The position numbers and the translations under genes were made by a program. Of a stretch of 9,787 nt of DNA, positions 6,330 to 9,787 are shown piece after piece. Each line of letters begins with the position of its first letter. Positions within the stretch are counted from its first letter, which is position 1. This DNA comes from Bacteroidota bacterium (GTDB lineage: Bacteria > Bacteroidota > Ignavibacteria > Kapaibacteriales > UBA2268). The DNA is taken from NCBI GenBank assembly GCA_024280675.1, contig JAJRPT010000103.1:1-9787 (forward strand). The letters run 5' to 3'. A model generated the notes under the pieces. It worked only from the letters and a program-made list of their open reading frames with translations. It was not told where the DNA came from and did not search any database.

Positions 6330-7058
6330 TTAATTATTAAAGACTGGCGAATTTTTGGCATTGCCATAGCCTTTTAGCTTAATAGTCTTGAAATCTTTGT
6401 GGTTGGTGTAAATCATAACATTTGCTTTGAAATATCCACTCTTGTCTGGAGTAACCCTTGCTTCCAAATCAACTTTTTTGCCTGGTCCTATCTCAAAGTT
6501 GTCGGAGAGCTTCTTCCCCTTGCTGTCGTAAATGGTCACCAGCATATTGCTTGGCTTTACTTCAATTTTTGTGACTTTGATTGCTTTGCTATCTTTGTTG
6601 TGAATTGTTACCTTTGCAAAAGACTCAGCCCCGACTTGCAAATCTGCGAAACGAAGTGTTTTCGAGGGACTGACTTTGAGCATTTCAAGAACATCGGCAT
6701 GAATCCTAAGGGTTCTTTTTGTGCCACTTGGGTCGTTCGATGTTATAGTAATATTTTTTCCCATTGGTCCGCCATGAGATAGTTTTAATGTGATGTCCAG
6801 AGTCGCAACCTCTCCGGGGGCAAGTTTGTTCTTGTCCAATGGAGCGGTTGTGCAACCACAAGCCGGTTTAATGTTTTGGATGTGAAGCGTGTCTGTTCCA
6901 GCATTTTTAAGAAGAACTTTTGTCTTTAGTGGGCTGTCTGAGAGCTTGACTTCTCCCCAGTCGAATTTGTTTCCGCCCACAATTTCGAGTTTTGGTTGGG
7001 CAAAAGCAGTGTAGCCCAGTATCACAAGTGTGACAAAAGTTAAAATAGTCAGTTTCAT
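6330..7058 (-). CDS. Secreted DUF1573 domain protein
   Basis: A 242-residue secreted protein of two Ig-like domains. Residues 1-20 form a Sec signal peptide with cleavage after Ala-Phe-Ala, before Gln21. Residues 22-122 are a DUF1573 domain, related to the ASH/Hydin fold: Phe-Asp-Trp-Gly-Glu-Val (32-37), the signature Cys67-Gly-Cys69 followed by Thr-Thr-Ala-Pro-Leu, Leu-Ala-Pro-Gly-Glu (79-83), and Thr-Ser-Asn-Asp-Pro (106-110). A second, similar domain without cysteines spans about 126-232. Such proteins are common in Bacteroidota periplasm and outer surface; a function beyond protein or glycan binding is not established. AAAAGG at 7073-7068 with a 9-nt spacer supports the ATG. It is transcribed away from the ASH-rich T9SS protein across 102 nt and ends at a hairpin terminator. 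Confidence 0.92.
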   Translation of the reverse strand: MKLTILTFVTLVILGYTAFAQPKLEIVGGNKFDWGEVKLSDSPLKTKVLLKNAGTDTLHIQNIKPACGCTTAPLDKNKLAPGEVATLDITLKLSHGGPMGKNITITSNDPSGTKRTLRIHADVLEMLKVSPSKTLRFADLQVGAESFAKVTIHNKDSKAIKVTKIEVKPSNMLVTIYDSKGKKLSDNFEIGPGKKVDLEARVTPDKSGYFKANVMIYTNHKDFKTIKLKGYGNAKNSPVFNN

Positions 7059-7075
7059 TTCAATATACCTTTTAG

Positions 7076-7108
7076 TTTGATTAATTAAATTTCTTTTTCG
7101 TAAAATTG
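7076..7108 (+). promoter_or_regulatory. Putative promoter of the T9SS surface protein operon
   Basis: TTTG (7076-7079) and TAAAATTG (7101-7108) are separated by 21 nt, similar to the Bacteroidota promoter pattern. The leader to the TTG start at 7161 would be about 45 nt. Confidence 0.35.
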
Positions 7109-7125
7109 TTTATCTGAAGAACACA

Positions 7126-7132
7126 CAATTTA
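7126..7132 (-). promoter_or_regulatory. Putative -7 element of the DUF1573 gene
   Basis: TAAATTG on the minus strand (7132-7126), about 68 nt before the DUF1573 start, is identical to the element before the lipoprotein gene. A TTG lies about 23 nt further upstream, at the long end of the accepted spacing. It mirrors the plus-strand TAAAATTG at 7101-7108, so the two elements form an AAATTG/CAATTT inverted repeat. Confidence 0.28.
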
Positions 7133-7160
7133 CCAAAACATAACAATAAAGTAAACAAGA

Positions 7161-9458
7161 TTGCTAAAGTTCCTTATATTTATACCGTTTTTTCTGATAA
7201 AAGTTTCAACTTCTGGTGAAATATTTTCTCAAATCAAAATCTATTATCAAAGGGCAGACCTCGATACTGTTGATTTTGGAATGAGAGGCACCGACAATGA
7301 CGTAATAAGTCGTACATTTATTATAGAAAATAATTCACCCAACACAGTTTGGAATGGGGAAGGACTTACTTTTATTACAAATGAATCAAATACAATCACG
7401 CCCAACAACACCCACCCACATTTCCAAGAAGCCACAGGAACCAATAATATTGCAATTCCACCAGGTGGGCAGATAATCAGAACCGTAGAGTTTTATCCAA
7501 ACTCTACAGTCTTAAAAACTATTGGGCTAATGGAGGCACGCCTTCAGCTGGGCGTTAGCTCAAAAGAAGACGTGGTTGATATTATTTACAAGCGTGAGTT
7601 TCTCTTGCAAGGAAGGGCAAGTCCCGCCGATATTGATTTGTGGGAGAATGATTTTATTTGGGATAAGAAAATTGCTTTTGACTCCGTGCTAATCGGCGAT
7701 GGGATTGGAGTGGAAACAGATCTCAACATAAGAAACAATAGCGATGGGAAATTAACCGTAAGCTCAGGCGAACTAAAATTTATAACATCTGAGCTTGTCA
7801 GTGGTGAGATTACAATAAATCTACTCGGCAAGGAATTCCCATTTGATTTAGCACCAAAGACCGATCCTCTGACCAATGACGAAAAATTTGTAATAACTTA
7901 TCTCCCCAAAGACAGAGGACCAGACTCTGCCCTCTATATTATTAAATTCATTAACCAAGAGGGCGGAGAGTCGGAAGTGTCTGCCACAATTTCTGGCACT
8001 GGTGTCAATCATTCTTTGGACTTGTACGCCGGCTCACACGATTTTGAAAATACTGGCAACTGGTACATTATTGATATTGGTGACATAGCTCTTGGAGAGA
8101 ATGAAAATGTAAGAGCATTTGTTGAAAATGATGGAAATATGAGAGTCGGGATTAAAGGCATTACTCTGAACACCGATAACTGCACAGTTAATGTGATTGA
8201 GAATATTGCTGAGATTGGCGAAAGTATTAACTTGTTCCAAGGGGTGGAGCTTTCGCTCGACATTGAAGCCACAGAGTCCGGGCTCTTCTGGGCAGAATAT
8301 ATTATAGAGACCGACTTGCTCGAACGAAATATAGCCGGAGTTTCCAACCAAGACCAAGCCTATTTTAAGTTTAGGATAAGAGGAAGAGCCATAGCCCCAA
8401 AGATTAATATTTGGACAGACAGTTTAGATTTTGGAAATATTCCAATAAGTGCAAATGCAAATTGCCCGAGTTATTCCGAAAAAGAGTTGATTGTCAAAAA
8501 TATTGGCAATGATGATCTAATAATTAATTATGTGGAGACGACTAAGCCTTCAGTTTTTTCTTCATCGATAGACGAGGGTGAAAAGTTAATCAAGGCAGGG
8601 GATACAATCTCCATAACTGTAGCATTTCACCCAAGTGATAAAAGCACTTTCACTGACTCCTTGATTATCAATTATAGTGGGTTTGGGCAAGACAACAAAA
8701 ACGGATTTGTCTATTTAAGTGGTGGTGGGATAGACCCAAGCTCCAGCGTAATCAAAATAATGAACCAAAGCTATAAACCTGGTACTGAGATTTTTGTACC
8801 AATAATTGTGAGCGGGCAACAAGTCAGTCTTGCCGCAGCTTTCACAAGCACAGTTTCCTTTAACCCTACAATGCTTTCCTACCGTTCATACATCAGCCAA
8901 GGAACTGCCGCCCAAGGGGCAAATCTTTTCTCTAGCATTATTGCCGGTGATGATTCAGGCGTTTTGGAAATTGATTTACAAATGCCTGGGCCTGAGACAT
9001 TTAACCCGAGCGATACACTATTAATATTAGCTTTCGATTCATTTTTGGGCAATAGCAAAAGAACACTTCTCAGCTTTTCCAACCCTAGGTTCTTTGATGA
9101 TAATTGTGATGACTTGTTAGATATTGAATTTAACAACTCTGGATATATTTCCATTGACTCTCTTTGTGGCCTAGAGAATCTCATTCAATTCTACAATGGG
9201 CTGGTGGAAGTAGGAGTTGCAGAGAAACCATTATTGGGCAAAATTGAATTTAGCATTAGCTCTAAAAATATTGATGAGCTTATACACTTTCGGATGTACA
9301 ATATTTTTGGTGATACAATGCTGAGCAAAACATTTATTGGTCAGGGAAATGAAATAGTTTTTAGCATTGATAAAGACAACTTTCTGTCTGGACAATATTT
9401 TGCACATTTTACCATTGGAAGCCAAGTTATTAGCAAAAAACTATTAATAATTAACTAG
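7161..9458 (+). CDS. T9SS-secreted surface protein with stacked ASH (Ig-like) domains
   Basis: A 765-residue secreted protein. Residues 1-24 form a signal peptide. Four Ig-like units of the ASH/choice-of-anchor D kind follow, at about 27-152, 157-285, 286-411 and 413-523. The fourth is the clearest, with Asp-Ser-Leu-Asp-Phe-Gly-Asn-Ile (420-427), Val-Lys-Asn-Ile-Gly-Asn-Asp-Asp-Leu (445-453) and Val-Ala-Phe-His-Pro (487-491). A cohesin-like beta domain spans about 528-665. The end (about 686-765) is a T9SS type A sorting domain with Tyr-Asn-Ile-Phe-Gly-Asp, Leu-Ser-Gly-Gln-Tyr-Phe and a final Lys-Lys-Leu-Leu-Ile-Ile-Asn, so the protein should cross the outer membrane and be attached or released there. 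No catalytic motif is seen; a structural or adhesive role is inferred. The start is TTG: an in-frame stop at 7152-7154 leaves no upstream option, and the first Met (41) would lose the signal peptide. Confidence 0.9.
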   Translation: MLKFLIFIPFFLIKVSTSGEIFSQIKIYYQRADLDTVDFGMRGTDNDVISRTFIIENNSPNTVWNGEGLTFITNESNTITPNNTHPHFQEATGTNNIAIPPGGQIIRTVEFYPNSTVLKTIGLMEARLQLGVSSKEDVVDIIYKREFLLQGRASPADIDLWENDFIWDKKIAFDSVLIGDGIGVETDLNIRNNSDGKLTVSSGELKFITSELVSGEITINLLGKEFPFDLAPKTDPLTNDEKFVITYLPKDRGPDSALYIIKFINQEGGESEVSATISGTGVNHSLDLYAGSHDFENTGNWYIIDIGDIALGENENVRAFVENDGNMRVGIKGITLNTDNCTVNVIENIAEIGESINLFQGVELSLDIEATESGLFWAEYIIETDLLERNIAGVSNQDQAYFKFRIRGRAIAPKINIWTDSLDFGNIPISANANCPSYSEKELIVKNIGNDDLIINYVETTKPSVFSSSIDEGEKLIKAGDTISITVAFHPSDKSTFTDSLIINYSGFGQDNKNGFVYLSGGGIDPSSSVIKIMNQSYKPGTEIFVPIIVSGQQVSLAAAFTSTVSFNPTMLSYRSYISQGTAAQGANLFSSIIAGDDSGVLEIDLQMPGPETFNPSDTLLILAFDSFLGNSKRTLLSFSNPRFFDDNCDDLLDIEFNNSGYISIDSLCGLENLIQFYNGLVEVGVAEKPLLGKIEFSISSKNIDELIHFRMYNIFGDTMLSKTFIGQGNEIVFSIDKDNFLSGQYFAHFTIGSQVISKKLLIIN

Positions 9459-9467
9459 CTAAAATAT

Positions 9468-9787
9468 TTGACAAAGAAAATATATATAGTTCTAATTTTT
9501 ATTGCCTTTGGATTAGTTGCCAATTCCCAAGGTTTTGATTGGAAGTCAAGCAATCGCTTGCCCTTTGAAATTCCAAAATTATATTTGGGGCTTGGTGGAT
9601 CTTATTCGCTTAATAAACCAAGAACTGATTTTGATTTTTTTACTGACACGACATATTGTTGTAATTTCAAAGGAGGCACTGGCTCTGGGTATGATTTATC
9701 TCTTCAGTCTGAATATTGGGTGCTTGGCAATGTTGCCATAATTACCTCAATAGGCTTTTCCTCCAATAATTTTAGTTTCTCCAACCC
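9468..9787 (+). CDS. Secreted, probable outer-membrane beta-barrel protein (3' end outside window)
   Basis: The frame is open from TTG at 9468 to the window end (106 codons). Residues 1-20 form a signal peptide with a hydrophobic core (5-18) and a likely cut near Ala-Asn-Ser before Gln21. The mature start has alternating hydrophobic and polar residues with aromatic and Gly-rich turns (Leu-Tyr-Leu-Gly-Leu-Gly-Gly-Ser-Tyr-Ser at 38-47; Ser-Gly-Tyr-Asp-Leu-Ser-Leu-Gln-Ser-Glu-Tyr-Trp at 73-84), typical of small outer-membrane barrels such as the porin-like proteins encoded beside T9SS cargo. A Cys-Cys pair lies at 64-65. It begins 9 nt after the surface protein's stop codon, in the same frame, so the two are surely co-transcribed. 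No Shine-Dalgarno sequence is seen, and the preceding in-frame stop makes TTG the only usable start. Confidence 0.78.
   Translation, partial: MTKKIYIVLIFIAFGLVANSQGFDWKSSNRLPFEIPKLYLGLGGSYSLNKPRTDFDFFTDTTYCCNFKGGTGSGYDLSLQSEYWVLGNVAIITSIGFSSNNFSFSN

Noticed and set aside
8009..8357. Two overlapping minus-strand open frames inside the surface protein gene
   Set aside because: They are antisense to a convincing domain-structured gene and have low-complexity Ser/Ile-rich translations without any motif.
9456..9470. A stop codon splitting one long gene, since the surface protein and the next frame are in the same reading frame
   Set aside because: The first protein ends in a complete T9SS sorting domain and the next begins with its own signal peptide, so these are two genes.
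9517..9741. Plus-strand open frame of 74 residues near the right end
   Set aside because: It overlaps the barrel-protein frame, which has a signal peptide and beta-barrel pattern and continues to the window end.
1..9787. CRISPR array, insertion sequence, tRNA or rRNA
   Set aside because: No regularly spaced repeats, transposase frame, terminal repeats with target duplication, cloverleaf or rRNA segment could be seen on either strand.

Overview
The window is AT-rich bacterial DNA from a T9SS-bearing member of the Bacteroidota/Chlorobi (FCB) group. Three proteins support this: a large secreted protein with stacked Ig-like ASH domains that ends in a type IX secretion (T9SS type A) sorting domain, a secreted DUF1573 protein with the Cys-Gly-Cys motif, and an Ndk close to Bacteroidota forms. 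A lineage such as Kapabacteria or Ignavibacteria is plausible, but that is inference; no rRNA or other marker is present.

Left part, minus strand (1-3397). nuoA and nuoB (complex I subunits) are followed by a SAM-dependent methyltransferase and a family 2 glycosyltransferase with short gaps (76, 47 and 41 nt), so the four may share a transcript. Beyond a 169-nt gap lies a lipoprotein gene cut by the window edge; its sequence resembles HmuY-type heme-binding lipoproteins. The rest of the nuo operon is not here.

Centre (3398-6329). A 233-nt divergent intergenic region separates nuoA from a plus-strand UmuD-like S24 peptidase gene with no UmuC partner and no obvious self-cleavage site. Its stop codon overlaps that of the convergent gene for an unrecognised secreted protein. 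That gene lies downstream of a Nudix hydrolase (ADP-ribose pyrophosphatase type) and ndk, with gaps of about 30 nt, suggesting an ndk-nudix-secreted protein operon. The 273-nt region upstream of ndk holds a 9-bp inverted repeat directly next to the ndk ribosome binding site, an imperfect hairpin, and a strong terminator-like hairpin behind the DUF1573 gene.

Right part (6330-9787). A DUF1573 gene (minus) and the ASH-domain/T9SS surface protein (plus) are divergently transcribed from a 102-nt region with mirror-image TAAATTG-like elements. Behind the surface protein, 9 nt further on, begins a secreted, probably outer-membrane beta-barrel protein cut by the window end. Both plus-strand genes have TTG starts that are almost forced by upstream in-frame stops.

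Most of the window is ordinary: housekeeping nucleotide and respiratory genes mixed with envelope and secretion genes. I see no CRISPR array, insertion sequence, tRNA, rRNA or clear novel defence system. The best candidates for follow-up are the UmuD-like protein, the ndk leader repeat, the hairpins at 6167-6289, and the divergent DUF1573/ASH surface protein locus.
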